Shown here piece by piece: positions 25,092-33,310 of a stretch of DNA of 64,000 nucleotides (positions within the stretch are counted from its first letter, which is position 1; each line of letters opens with the position of its first letter). Source of the DNA: Hyphomonas adhaerens MHS-3. Lineage in GTDB: Bacteria; Pseudomonadota; Alphaproteobacteria; Caulobacterales; Hyphomonadaceae. Under the pieces are notes generated by a model, which searched no databases, was not told the origin of the DNA, and saw nothing but the letters and a program-made list of their open reading frames with translations. The position numbers were made by a program, and so were the translations under genes. The stretch spans positions 1,240,001 through 1,304,000 of the forward strand of contig NZ_ARYH01000001.1 of the NCBI RefSeq assembly GCF_000685235.1, given 5' to 3'.

Positions 25092-25712
25092 CTACTCCTT
25101 ATTGGAGGACTTCCGGACGTCTTCGTTCAGGGCGGCGAGACGCAAGCTGACGGCATATGCCTTCTTGGTCTCCATGCCGGCAAGGATCATACCCGCCTGT
25201 TCCGAGCGCATCAGGCGCAGGAAGCCGGCCGCAAAGTCGGAATCCATCTGGTTGAAGATAGACGCCGCCTGATCCGGTTTCATGGTGCCATACATGCGCG
25301 CAAGATGGTCCATATCATCATTGGAGGCATCCTGAAGCTGGCCCCAGCGGTCCTGCAATGTGGCTTCCACCGCCTTGAGATCGGACGCGCGCCGGTCAAG
25401 TTCTTGCTGGCGGGCGAGCAGTTCCAATTCCAGTTCCTGAAGGGCAGCCTGTTGTTCTTTCAGCTTTTTCTGGTCATCCGCCAGAAGTGCAGCTGTCTCA
25501 GCCGTAAAGCAGACCTGGTCGACCTGTTTGGCGCCTGGCGCGATGGAGGACGGCGCCGGAGTCTGATCTGCTGATTCCGCGGGGTGGGACGGTTTCTGCG
25601 GGCTTTCCGCAATCGCCAGATTGCTGGGCAGAAACCTGACGGCGGCACCCAGCGTGAACAGGAATCCCAGCGTGAGCAGGACATAGGATCGGCTGTTGGT
25701 GAGGGACTTCAT
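25092..25712 (-). CDS. MotE-like flagellar protein (MgtE N-domain-like)
   Basis: A 206-residue protein with an N-terminal membrane helix (about 10-27, VLLTLGFLFTLGAAVRFL), a Pro-rich linker, a long coiled coil (about 80-125, rich in Q, E, L and K) and a C-terminal helical domain (MYGTMKPDQAASIFNQM to about 195) that resembles the MgtE N-terminal domain found in MotE. In rhizobia MotE is a periplasmic chaperone of MotC. Here it follows fliL and a DUF6468-like gene in one minus-strand unit. The ATG at 25712 is preferred to an upstream TTG at 25721. Confidence 0.75.
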   Translation of the reverse strand: MKSLTNSRSYVLLTLGFLFTLGAAVRFLPSNLAIAESPQKPSHPAESADQTPAPSSIAPGAKQVDQVCFTAETAALLADDQKKLKEQQAALQELELELLARQQELDRRASDLKAVEATLQDRWGQLQDASNDDMDHLARMYGTMKPDQAASIFNQMDSDFAAGFLRLMRSEQAGMILAGMETKKAYAVSLRLAALNEDVRKSSNKE

Positions 25713-25742
25713 GGCAGGCAACCTGTTCCGTTTTCTGCGAGG

Positions 25743-26207
25743 TCAGCGCCCGGTGGTCTGGGCGAGGGGGCGATAGTCTTCGTCGGCGGCTTCTGTCATT
25801 TCACGCATGTCCTGCATGACCCGGTTCATCTCCATGATCCGTGTCTTTGACTGATCCAGGATGATCCGCATCATCGTGCTGAGCTCGGCTTGAGATGCGG
25901 TGACCTGGTCGACCGCATCCTTCTGCGTAGCTTCCAATGACGCTTTCAGTTCTTCCAGGCGCGCGCATGTCTGTTTTGCGTCTTCCAGATGGGTTCCGAG
26001 ACGCGCGGCCATTTCGCCGACATGCGAACGCGTCTCCTTTGTCGAGCTGGACATGGCAGCAACGGATTTGGACATGGCCATGATCGTCGCGCCGAGGCCG
26101 TCGCGTGTATCCTGTAGCGCCTTCAGGCGGCGGTTCAGTACGAAACAGTAAGCGCACGCGGCAAATGACACGAGGATGATGGCGATGTCCGTGGCTTGAA
26201 TAGGCAT
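25743..26207 (-). CDS. Bitopic coiled-coil protein, DUF6468-like, flagellar cluster
   Basis: A 154-residue protein: one N-terminal membrane helix (about 7-25, IAIILVSFAACAYCFVL) and then a cytoplasmic, mostly helical coiled coil to about residue 140. It resembles DUF6468 proteins found next to fliL in polar-flagellated alphaproteobacteria. The Caulobacter flagellar placement factor PflI is also a bitopic protein encoded among early flagellar genes, so a related role is possible but not shown. The ATG at 26207 is chosen for GAGGTGA 6 bases upstream; it starts 5 bases after the fliL stop. Confidence 0.65.
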   Translation of the reverse strand: MPIQATDIAIILVSFAACAYCFVLNRRLKALQDTRDGLGATIMAMSKSVAAMSSSTKETRSHVGEMAARLGTHLEDAKQTCARLEELKASLEATQKDAVDQVTASQAELSTMMRIILDQSKTRIMEMNRVMQDMREMTEAADEDYRPLAQTTGR

Positions 26208-26212
26208 AGGGC

Positions 26213-26737
26213 TCACCTCAACAGGAATTCTGTGATCAGGACGCCTTGGGAGACGCCTCCGCCGAGCACCAGTTCGGATCGGCGGCTCAATTGTTCGCGC
26301 ATGTGGGCGTAAAAATCGGGATTCTCGAAGTCGCTGAGTTCGACCGAGCGCAGGTAGTTGGTAAATGCATCGATCAGCACAGGCTCGGCCTTCTCAACCA
26401 TGCCAGTGCTGCCATTACCGGTGACGATCGACACCTTCATCTTCAGGTAGCGTGTCGCTGGCTCGCTTCCGATCGTGATGAGTATGTCCTGCAATTCGAC
26501 ATATGACTGGTCTTGCTGCGCGATGGGCTCAACGGATGGGCCCGTTTCAACCACCGGGCACGCCGGTCCGGTCGGCGGGTCCGAAGCCAATACATATACG
26601 GTCGCGAAAGAGCTGGTCATGGCGCCCACAGCAAGAATTGCCAGGCCGACGAAACCGCCGCCCGACTTCTTTTCGCTGGTCTGATCGCCGCCGTCCGCGG
26701 CCTGATCGCCAGCTTTCGCAGCACCTTTTTTGGCCAT
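26213..26737 (-). CDS. fliL: Flagellar basal body-associated protein FliL
   Basis: A 174-residue inner-membrane protein: a lysine-rich cytoplasmic N-terminus, one membrane helix at about 30-50 (FVGLAILAVGAMTSSFATVYVL) and a periplasmic FliL domain (SYVELQDILITIGSEPATRYLKMKV region through the FLLR end). FliL rings surround the stator units and support torque. First gene of the minus-strand fliL/DUF6468/motE-like unit, divergent from fliF across 128 bases. A second FliL-like protein is encoded at 43384. Confidence 0.85.
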   Translation of the reverse strand: MAKKGAAKAGDQAADGGDQTSEKKSGGGFVGLAILAVGAMTSSFATVYVLASDPPTGPACPVVETGPSVEPIAQQDQSYVELQDILITIGSEPATRYLKMKVSIVTGNGSTGMVEKAEPVLIDAFTNYLRSVELSDFENPDFYAHMREQLSRRSELVLGGGVSQGVLITEFLLR

Positions 26738-26865
26738 CAACTTCCCGGCTATCCCAAGACTCCCAATGCTCCTTAAAGAGGGCTTCGGGTAAAGGAACCG
26801 TTAATGATTTTCGGCCAGATATTAACCATTCCACCGATCCGCCCTGATACGGGAAGACCTGATTC

Positions 26866-28377
26866 ATGAATTTTATCGCCAATCTTCGAGCCCTACCCGT
26901 TAGCCGGCAGATCATGCTGGCTGTCGCCGTGCTGGGGGTCGTCGGCATCATGAGCGTCATGGTGCAAGGGGCCATGAAACAGCCCATGGGGCTGCTGTAT
27001 TCGGGGCTCGACGCGTCCGTCACAGGGGAGATTATCGACGAGCTCGATAAGCGCGGTACGAGATACGAGATCAAGGGCGATGCGATCCTTGTGCCTCAGA
27101 AAGATCGTGATTCGGTCCGGTTCGCGCTGGCCCGGGACGGGCTGCCGAAGCAGTCGGTCCAGGGGTATGAGCTTCTGGACAACGTAAACGGATTTTCCGT
27201 GACCTCGGAGATGTACAATGCTGCCTATTGGCGCGCGAAAGAGGGGGAGCTGACGCGCACAATTCTCGCTGTTCCGGGAATCAAGTCTGCACGGGTGCAC
27301 ATAGGCGCGAGCCTGCGATCAGGTTTCGCGCGGTCGGACCCGGCGCAAACCGCGTCCGTGACTCTGTCGTCGGCGCATGACCTGACGAACAGCCAGGCGC
27401 AGGGTATACAGTACCTGGTTGCACTGGCGGTGTCCGGACTAAGCCCGGACGAAGTCGCCGTTATCGACCTGAATAAAGGTATACTGGCTGGACCGGGTGC
27501 TGCATCCACGGAACAATCCGGGGTGGCAGCAGAAACTCAGGAATCGCAGCTGGAGCAGAAGGTCCTTCGCCTGCTGGAGGCGCGTGTCGGCCCGGGGAAT
27601 GCACGGGTTTCTGTTTCGGTTGATGTGAGCCATGAGCGCCAGCGGACTTCTGCGGTGACCTATGATCCGGACTCCCGCGTTGTACGCTCACGGACGACAG
27701 GTGACGTTGCCGAAACCAGCGGCGGAACATCTGGTGCGCTGACCGTATCCAGCAATTTGCCTCAGGGGAGCGCCCCGGCTGGCAGTCAAAGCAACAGCAC
27801 AGTCAAGAATTCGTCTGAGTCTGTCTCCTATGAGATCAACGAAACCCGTACGGAGACCGAGCGCTTGCCAGGGCAGGTGGAGCGGATGTCTGTCGCTGTT
27901 CTCGTCAATGAACAGGTGCTCGGGCTGGACCCGGCCGCCCCCGACGCCGCAACGATCAACGATGAGATGGTGGCGGATTTCCGTCAATTGGTGACGTCTG
28001 CGATCGGCCTTGAGCCGGGACGAGGGGATAATCTGACTGTGGAATTCATGCCGTTCCAGGCCGCCCCTGTGGAAGAGCTTGCCACTGCGCCTGGCATGAT
28101 GGAGCAGCTGATGGAGCGGTACTTCTGGTCGGGAATACAGATTCTTGTGCTGGGACTTGTCGTCATTGTTCTGGCGCTCGGTGTGATCCGGCCCATGCTG
28201 AAACAGCCGAAGACGAACGCCTTGTCGCTTGATGACCAGGAGCCGGGCAGCCTCGACGCGATTGCCGCCGATCCGTTCGCGTCCCTGAAAGACTATGCGT
28301 CCGAGCGTCAGGATGATGCCGCCGCGATCCTTCAGGAATGGCTTGATGAAGACCGGAAGGTTGCTGTGAATGAGTAG
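26866..28377 (+). CDS. fliF: Flagellar MS-ring protein FliF
   Basis: A 503-residue inner-membrane ring protein. N-terminal membrane helix at about 15-35 (IMLAVAVLGVVGIMSVMV), YscJ/FliF ring-building domain (about 40-230, with the GLPKQSVQGYELLDN and NAAYWRAKEGELTRTI blocks), an extended periplasmic region rich in Ser/Gly/Thr (about 275-345), a second membrane helix at about 425-445 and a C-terminal tail that binds FliG (ASLKDYASERQDDAAAILQEWL). FliF starts basal-body assembly. The upstream gap holds TTAATG and TTAACC boxes. It overlaps the next gene by 8 bases. Confidence 0.95.
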   Translation: MNFIANLRALPVSRQIMLAVAVLGVVGIMSVMVQGAMKQPMGLLYSGLDASVTGEIIDELDKRGTRYEIKGDAILVPQKDRDSVRFALARDGLPKQSVQGYELLDNVNGFSVTSEMYNAAYWRAKEGELTRTILAVPGIKSARVHIGASLRSGFARSDPAQTASVTLSSAHDLTNSQAQGIQYLVALAVSGLSPDEVAVIDLNKGILAGPGAASTEQSGVAAETQESQLEQKVLRLLEARVGPGNARVSVSVDVSHERQRTSAVTYDPDSRVVRSRTTGDVAETSGGTSGALTVSSNLPQGSAPAGSQSNSTVKNSSESVSYEINETRTETERLPGQVERMSVAVLVNEQVLGLDPAAPDAATINDEMVADFRQLVTSAIGLEPGRGDNLTVEFMPFQAAPVEELATAPGMMEQLMERYFWSGIQILVLGLVVIVLALGVIRPMLKQPKTNALSLDDQEPGSLDAIAADPFASLKDYASERQDDAAAILQEWLDEDRKVAVNE

Positions 28378-28975
28378 CGCGCTTCTTTCCAATTTGCCGC
28401 GATTTGACCGGGATGATCAGACCCATCCCGCCGAGCAGCTGAAACGCATGCTGGGTCAGATGCAGGCGGCGGCTGCGCGGCCTACTGCCACCACGTCACA
28501 GCCGGAGACGCCGCCTGAAGAAGAGGAAGAAGCCTCTTCATCGGAAGATATCGGGCCGCGGCTCGCTGAAGTCGAAAGTCTGATTAATCAGCTTTCGTCC
28601 ACGCTGGTCCGGATTGAAGGCGAAGCGCGCGATCATTCGGTGCAGGTGACCCAGGCACTTGCTGCACGCCTGTTTCCTGAATTGTCGCGACAGTTTCTGG
28701 CCGATGAAATCGCCCGGCACCTTCCTGACCTTGTCCCCGCGTCGGTGCCGACGCTGGAAATCCGTGCGCAGCAGGAAATGCTGGATAAGCTGGACCCCAT
28801 TATTGCCCGTGAGTCGTCACTGGCCGGGCGTTGTAAACTGGTGCCTGCAGAAACTGCGGGCGAGCCTCGCGTTCTGGTCTCATGGAAGACCGGCGGCGTG
28901 ACATTCGATTTCGAGGGCCTGCTGGCAGCGTGCCTCGCCCATCTGGACCCCTCCCACACAATGATTGAGGAGTAG
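28370..28975 (+). CDS. fliH: FliH-like flagellar export regulator (FlbE-type)
   Basis: A 201-residue protein between fliF and fliN. Residues 30-60 are Pro/Thr/Glu-rich with a run of acidic residues (PPEEEEEASSSED); residues 65-110 can form a coiled coil; the C-terminal part (LVPASVPTLEIRAQQEMLDKL to VSWKTGGVTFDFEG) has the alternating pattern of FliH/FlbE C-domains. FliH dimers hold the export ATPase FliI and dock it to FliN. Identity rests mainly on position and general form, as FliH proteins diverge strongly. Four bases separate it from fliN. Confidence 0.65.
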   Translation: MSSALLSNLPRFDRDDQTHPAEQLKRMLGQMQAAAARPTATTSQPETPPEEEEEASSSEDIGPRLAEVESLINQLSSTLVRIEGEARDHSVQVTQALAARLFPELSRQFLADEIARHLPDLVPASVPTLEIRAQQEMLDKLDPIIARESSLAGRCKLVPAETAGEPRVLVSWKTGGVTFDFEGLLAACLAHLDPSHTMIEE

Positions 28976-28979
28976 ACTC

Positions 28980-29303
28980 ATGACCGCCCCTATGGAAGCC
29001 GAACCGAAACCTGCTGACGTCGAGCGCCGCGATCCGTCTACGGCGAACCAGCACCGGCGCACGATCTTCAGCGTTCCGGTTACTGTTACCGTTTCGATTG
29101 GACAGGCGCGCCTCAGCGTGTCCGAAATTCTCGATCTGCAGCCGGAGTCGATTGTTCCGCTGACGTCTCGCATCGAGGACCCGGTCGACCTGACGATCGA
29201 TAACAAGATCATCGCAAAGGGCGAGCTTGTCGAAACCGAAGACGGTTCGCTTGGCGTGAAAATCACGGAGATACCGGAGCAATCCTACGATGATCTGGGC
29301 TAG
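28980..29303 (+). CDS. fliN: Flagellar motor switch protein FliN
   Basis: A 107-residue FliN with a variable N-terminus (1-30) and a complete SpoA domain (VPVTVTVSIGQARLSVSEILDL to about 100). FliN sits at the base of the C-ring and helps both rotor switching and docking of the FliH-FliI complex. The SpoA core LQPESIVPLTSRIEDPVDL is close to consensus. The gene overlaps fliP by 14 bases. Confidence 0.92.
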   Translation: MTAPMEAEPKPADVERRDPSTANQHRRTIFSVPVTVTVSIGQARLSVSEILDLQPESIVPLTSRIEDPVDLTIDNKIIAKGELVETEDGSLGVKITEIPEQSYDDLG

Positions 29304-30075
29304 GGCAGGAGGCGTTTTCCTCCGCTTCAGCATTCTGATTATGTTCGCCGCGGTGGGCTTTTCGCTCGCCGCGCATGCGCAAGGTGCGCCGCAGCTCGAT
29401 CCGGTTCCCAGCCTGAATGATGTCCTGAACGGCAACGGGCAGGGTGGTCTCAGCCGCTCGGTGATCCAGCTGTTCCTGCTGGTTTCTGTGCTCAGCTTGG
29501 TGCCAGCCATTGCCATGATGGTGACGTGCCTGCCGTTCATGGTGATCGTATTCTCGTTCATGCGCCAGGCGGTCGGCGTTCAGCAGGCTCCGCCCAACAT
29601 GATGATCATGGCATTGGCCATGTTTCTGACCTTCTTTGTCATGGAGCCTGTTTTCACAAATGCCTGGGACAACGGCATTTCCCCCTACATGGATGGCGTG
29701 CTGACGGAAGAACAGGCCTGGGTCATGACGACAGATCCGTTCCGGACGTTCATGACCAACCGCACCGAGCCGGAAACCCTTTATGTGCTGAGTGACGCTC
29801 TGAACCGGCCGCTCGTCGAAGGGGAAGCCCCGTCCTTTCCGTTGCTCGCGACCGGCTTCATGCTGTCGGAAGTCAAACATGCTTTCCAGATCGGCTTTGT
29901 TATCTTTCTGCCTTTCATGGTGATCGATCTTGTCGTCGCCTCAGTGCTGATGGCGGTCGGGATGATGATGGTGCCGCCCACTGTCGTCTCTCTTCCATTC
30001 AAGCTTGGCTTTTTTGTTCTGGCGGATGGCTGGCTTAAGATTACAGAAGCCATTTTGCGCGGTTATGCAGGATGA
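29290..30075 (+). CDS. fliP: Flagellar export gate protein FliP
   Basis: A 261-residue core subunit of the flagellar type III export gate. A cleavable signal (about 1-31, ending AHAQ) is followed by four membrane helices, with the conserved blocks TCLPFMVIVFSFMRQAVGVQQAPPN (quoted in part), FLTFFVMEPVF and FKLGFFVLADGW. Three partner genes, fliQ, fliR and flhB, lie elsewhere in the window at 52503-56693. No fliO is seen. Starts inside fliN and overlaps fliG by ATGA. Confidence 0.95.
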   Translation: MIWARAGGVFLRFSILIMFAAVGFSLAAHAQGAPQLDPVPSLNDVLNGNGQGGLSRSVIQLFLLVSVLSLVPAIAMMVTCLPFMVIVFSFMRQAVGVQQAPPNMMIMALAMFLTFFVMEPVFTNAWDNGISPYMDGVLTEEQAWVMTTDPFRTFMTNRTEPETLYVLSDALNRPLVEGEAPSFPLLATGFMLSEVKHAFQIGFVIFLPFMVIDLVVASVLMAVGMMMVPPTVVSLPFKLGFFVLADGWLKITEAILRGYAG

Positions 30076-31187
30076 GTTCAGTCCGATCCGCCTCTAATGT
30101 CGAAAGCCTGCCAGCGCGCCGCGCGCAGAAGATGGGCGTGGCACCAGCACCGCAGCCGGTGCCGATCAGTTCTGCGCAACGCGCGGCAGTGATTATTGCC
30201 CTGTTGGGGGAAGGGGCGGCCAAGCCGATTGTCGACAAGCTCGACGATGCCGCGCTGGCCAAGGTCGCGGCCGCGCTTGAAAACCTCTCCATGCTGACGC
30301 GAGACGAGCTCATTGAGATCGTTATGGATTTCCTCAGCCGGTTGCGCAAAACAAATGGTGCACTGCGAGGTGGCCGGACGCGCGCGAAGGAAGTCTTGTC
30401 CGGAGTCGTGGACTCCGGGCGCCTCAGCCTGATTTTCAGCGATGACAGCCCGGAGACGGCGACCGATGAGGACGATGAGGAACTCAGCGTTTGGGAGCGT
30501 CTGGAACGCAGGGAGCCGAAGCAGATTGCAGCCTATCTGTCCCGCCTGTCTCCGAACCTGATTGCGCTAATCCTCCAGAAGCTGGACGTTTCCATTTCTT
30601 CCGAAGTGCTGGGTCACATGGAAGGCGACAAGCTGGGTCCGATGATCGGTCACATGGTTGAGCCGCGCAAGGCAGACCCCGGGGTCGACCAGGTGCTCGG
30701 CCGCATGGTCGAAATGGAGTTTCTCAACGCCGTCCAGGAAGAAGCTGAGGAGGGGGGAGAGAATCTCGCCTCCGTTGGAGAGCTGCTGAGCCTCATTTCC
30801 TCCGAAAAGCGTGACAGCCTGGTCGCCTTCCTGCGGTCCAAGCATGAGGACAAGCTGGAAGGGATCGAAAAGTCGATCTTCACGCTCGAAGGCTTGCCCG
30901 ACCTCTTGCCGAAAAATGCCGTACCGGTTGTCTTCCGGGAAGTCGATCAGTCTTTCCTGCTGAAGCTTCTCGGCACGTTGCAAGGGAGTAACAGCGCGGT
31001 ATCGGACTACCTGCTCGGCAACATCTCCTCGCGCATGGCAGATCAGTATCGCGACGACCTCAGCGGAATGCAGCCACTGGCGGCAGATGAAGCCGAGACA
31101 GTCCAGCGTGAGTTCCTGAATACTCTGATGGGCCTCAAGCGCCGTGGTCTGATTGTACTTGAGCGCAGTGCAGAAAAGGACGCCTGA
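30072..31187 (+). CDS. fliG: Flagellar motor switch protein FliG
   Basis: A 371-residue rotor protein. A non-conserved 30-residue head precedes the FliG N-domain (SSAQRAAVIIALLGEGAAKPI), the middle domain (KQIAAYLSRLSPNLIALILQKL region) and the C-terminal torque domain (LPDLLPKNAVPVVFREVDQ to KRRGLIVLER). It links FliF to FliM and faces the MotA stator. The middle segment around residues 115-140 is acidic (DDSPETATDEDDEELS) and longer than in enteric FliG. Last gene of the fliF unit; its stop codon is in the loop of a hairpin. Confidence 0.94.
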   Translation: MSSVRSASNVESLPARRAQKMGVAPAPQPVPISSAQRAAVIIALLGEGAAKPIVDKLDDAALAKVAAALENLSMLTRDELIEIVMDFLSRLRKTNGALRGGRTRAKEVLSGVVDSGRLSLIFSDDSPETATDEDDEELSVWERLERREPKQIAAYLSRLSPNLIALILQKLDVSISSEVLGHMEGDKLGPMIGHMVEPRKADPGVDQVLGRMVEMEFLNAVQEEAEEGGENLASVGELLSLISSEKRDSLVAFLRSKHEDKLEGIEKSIFTLEGLPDLLPKNAVPVVFREVDQSFLLKLLGTLQGSNSAVSDYLLGNISSRMADQYRDDLSGMQPLAADEAETVQREFLNTLMGLKRRGLIVLERSAEKDA

Positions 31188-31194
31188 GGCGTCC
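31174..31194 (-). terminator. Intrinsic terminator for the minus-strand flgE-flgI unit, inside the fliG 3' end
   Basis: Read on the minus strand, GGACGCC-TCA-GGCGTCC forms a perfect 7-bp stem followed by TTTTC, 27 bases after the flgI stop. On the plus strand the loop is the fliG stop codon and no T run follows, so it should work mainly for the minus-strand operon. Confidence 0.65.
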
Positions 31195-31220
31195 AGTCCG
31201 CAGCGCGTCAAACGAAATCC

Positions 31221-32324
31221 CTAACGGACAACCAGTTCCGCGTGGATAGCGCCAGCCGTTTTCATGGACCGGATGATGTCTGCCATTTCCTGAGGTGTGA
31301 CGCCGAGGGCGTTCAGACCGGAGATCAGTTCCGACAGAGTCACATTTGGTTGCAGCATCGCGATATTTCCGCTGCCTGTCTGGCCGATCGAAATTTCAGA
31401 CCTGGGAAGCACTTGCGTTTCACCTTTTGAGAATGGCCCAGGTTGGGATGCGACAGGTGACTCTGAAATCTTGATAGAAATATTGCCTTGCGCAATCGCG
31501 ACGCGGGAGATGGTGACATCTTCGCCCATCACGATCGTACCGGACTTTTCATCAATAACGATCCGCGCGGGGGCATTGACGGGTACGGTCAGATTCTCGA
31601 TCTCTGCCAGCAGGCGGGCAGGGGACACCTGCAGTGCTCCGAAGTTCAGTTCCACGGTTCCGGGATCACGCATGAAGGCGATAGGGCTGCCGACCCGGCC
31701 ATTGATGACATCCTCGATCCGCGCTGCGGTGGTGAAATCCGGGCTCCGCAAGGCCAGTGTCAATTCACGACGCTGGTTGAAATCGTAAGCAAGTTCGCGC
31801 TCGACGCGGGCGCCATTTGGGACAGCGCCCGTCGTGGGCGTGCCGCGTGTTTCGCGCGCGCCCTGCGCCTGAACATCAATGCCGCTGACGATAATGGACC
31901 CCTGTGCGACCGCATAGACTTCATTGTCGGCGCCTTTGAGCGGGGTAAGAATGAGTGTGCCGCCTTCGAGGCTTTTCGCATCACCGATGGAGGCAACCGT
32001 CACGTCGACGCTCGACCCGGTCCTCGAGAAAGAAGGCAGCGTGGCCGTGACAAGAACGGCGGCGACGTTCTTCGGCTTGATCTCTTCTCCCTGAACATTC
32101 ACGCCGAGGCGCTCAAGCATGTAGGAGAGGGAGTCTTCCGTGAAGGGGGAGTTTTTCACCGTATCGCCGGTGCCGTTCAGGCCGACAACGATGCCGTAGC
32201 CGACCAGGTCGTTCTGGCGAATGCCTTCCACATCCACAATATCGCGAATGCGCGTTTCGGCGCCTGCGGAGAAGGCCATGGTCGCAGCAGAAAACGCGGC
32301 AAGGAGCAGGGTGGTCCATTTCAT
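31221..32324 (-). CDS. flgI: Flagellar P-ring protein FlgI
   Basis: A 367-residue periplasmic protein with a signal peptide (about 1-22, cut before ETRIRD) and the family start RIRDIVDVEGIRQNDLVGYGIVVGLNGTGD (positions 23-52). The C-terminal MADIIRSMKTAGAIHAELVVR end is typical. It forms the bushing around the rod in the peptidoglycan. Last gene of the flgE-flgK-flgL-flgI unit and convergent with fliG; a terminator follows. Confidence 0.95.
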   Translation of the reverse strand: MKWTTLLLAAFSAATMAFSAGAETRIRDIVDVEGIRQNDLVGYGIVVGLNGTGDTVKNSPFTEDSLSYMLERLGVNVQGEEIKPKNVAAVLVTATLPSFSRTGSSVDVTVASIGDAKSLEGGTLILTPLKGADNEVYAVAQGSIIVSGIDVQAQGARETRGTPTTGAVPNGARVERELAYDFNQRRELTLALRSPDFTTAARIEDVINGRVGSPIAFMRDPGTVELNFGALQVSPARLLAEIENLTVPVNAPARIVIDEKSGTIVMGEDVTISRVAIAQGNISIKISESPVASQPGPFSKGETQVLPRSEISIGQTGSGNIAMLQPNVTLSELISGLNALGVTPQEMADIIRSMKTAGAIHAELVVR

Positions 32325-32328
32325 GGCA

Positions 32329-33306
32329 CTATCTCATAAAGTTCAGCAGGCTGAGATTGGCGAGCCTGGCGGTAAGTGTGTAGGAGGCTTCAAGACTGGT
32401 TTCGAGTCGTTTCAGCTCTGATGCCGCTTCGTATTGGTCTCTTGCCGTCATCTGATTGAATGAATGCGTGAGTACAGTTTCTTCAAGGTCCAGAGCGCTT
32501 TTCGATGACTCGATCTGGGCCTGAAGAATGCCGCGTTCTGCCCGGGCATTGGTCAGCGCGGCCTGGCCGTCCGCCAGAGTTTCTGTCGCCGCGATAAGGG
32601 TATCGCTGTTGCCATTGAGCAGGGGCAGGGTTTCATCAGAACCCGAAAGGGCAAGAACAGCGAGGCCCTGCAGCGTCTGGGTAATTGCCGGATCTGTTCC
32701 GGTCAGGCTGGCCGGATCGGATGCCGTCGCGGTTCCGGAATAGACATTGGCCTGCCACCCGCTACCGGGCGTGTCAAAATATGCATCCATTTGCGCCGCA
32801 AAGTCTGCGGCGTCGGTGGCAGAGGCCGCCATGGAGCGGACATCACCCAGAAAAATGTCCACGTCGCCGACGGGTTTGGTGTTCGTCGCGTCGCCAGAGA
32901 ACAGATAACGTTCACCATGCCGGGTGTTGAGCACGGAGAATGTGGAGGCCAGTGCCGCCTTGGCGTCGCGCACCACAGATTCCCGTGCCGTAAAGTCCTC
33001 TGAGCCAAGTGCGGATTTCATTCGAACGCCGAGTTGTCCGATATTGTCGTCGATTGCCGTGAGAGACTGCTGAATGATTTCCAGCCTGGTCTCCTTGAGC
33101 GTGAGTTGGGTCCGCTCGTTTGCGACATCGTCGATCGCCTTCTGTCCGAGCATTGCCTGGCCGATACGGCCGGACAGATGTGCCGTCATGTCCTTGTATC
33201 GGCCTGTAACAGCTTCCTCCGAGGTTGTATCCATGCGGTCACGCAACCGTACGATGGTCTCGCTGAGGCCGGATGAGAGGTGGGTAATAGGCAGGGTCAG
33301 GCGCAT
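32329..33306 (-). CDS. flgL: Flagellar hook-filament junction protein FlgL
   Basis: A 325-residue flagellin-like protein. The N-terminal helix (LTHLSSGLSETIVRLRDRM) and the C-terminal helix (ASYTLTARLANLSLLNFM) form the D0 coiled coil; EEAVTGRYKD corresponds to the conserved ISSGKRI-type stretch in junction proteins. It is the second junction ring on top of FlgK and the base for the filament. It starts 4 bases after flgK and ends 4 bases before flgI. Confidence 0.88.
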   Translation of the reverse strand: MRLTLPITHLSSGLSETIVRLRDRMDTTSEEAVTGRYKDMTAHLSGRIGQAMLGQKAIDDVANERTQLTLKETRLEIIQQSLTAIDDNIGQLGVRMKSALGSEDFTARESVVRDAKAALASTFSVLNTRHGERYLFSGDATNTKPVGDVDIFLGDVRSMAASATDAADFAAQMDAYFDTPGSGWQANVYSGTATASDPASLTGTDPAITQTLQGLAVLALSGSDETLPLLNGNSDTLIAATETLADGQAALTNARAERGILQAQIESSKSALDLEETVLTHSFNQMTARDQYEAASELKRLETSLEASYTLTARLANLSLLNFMR

Positions 33307-33310
33307 GTCA

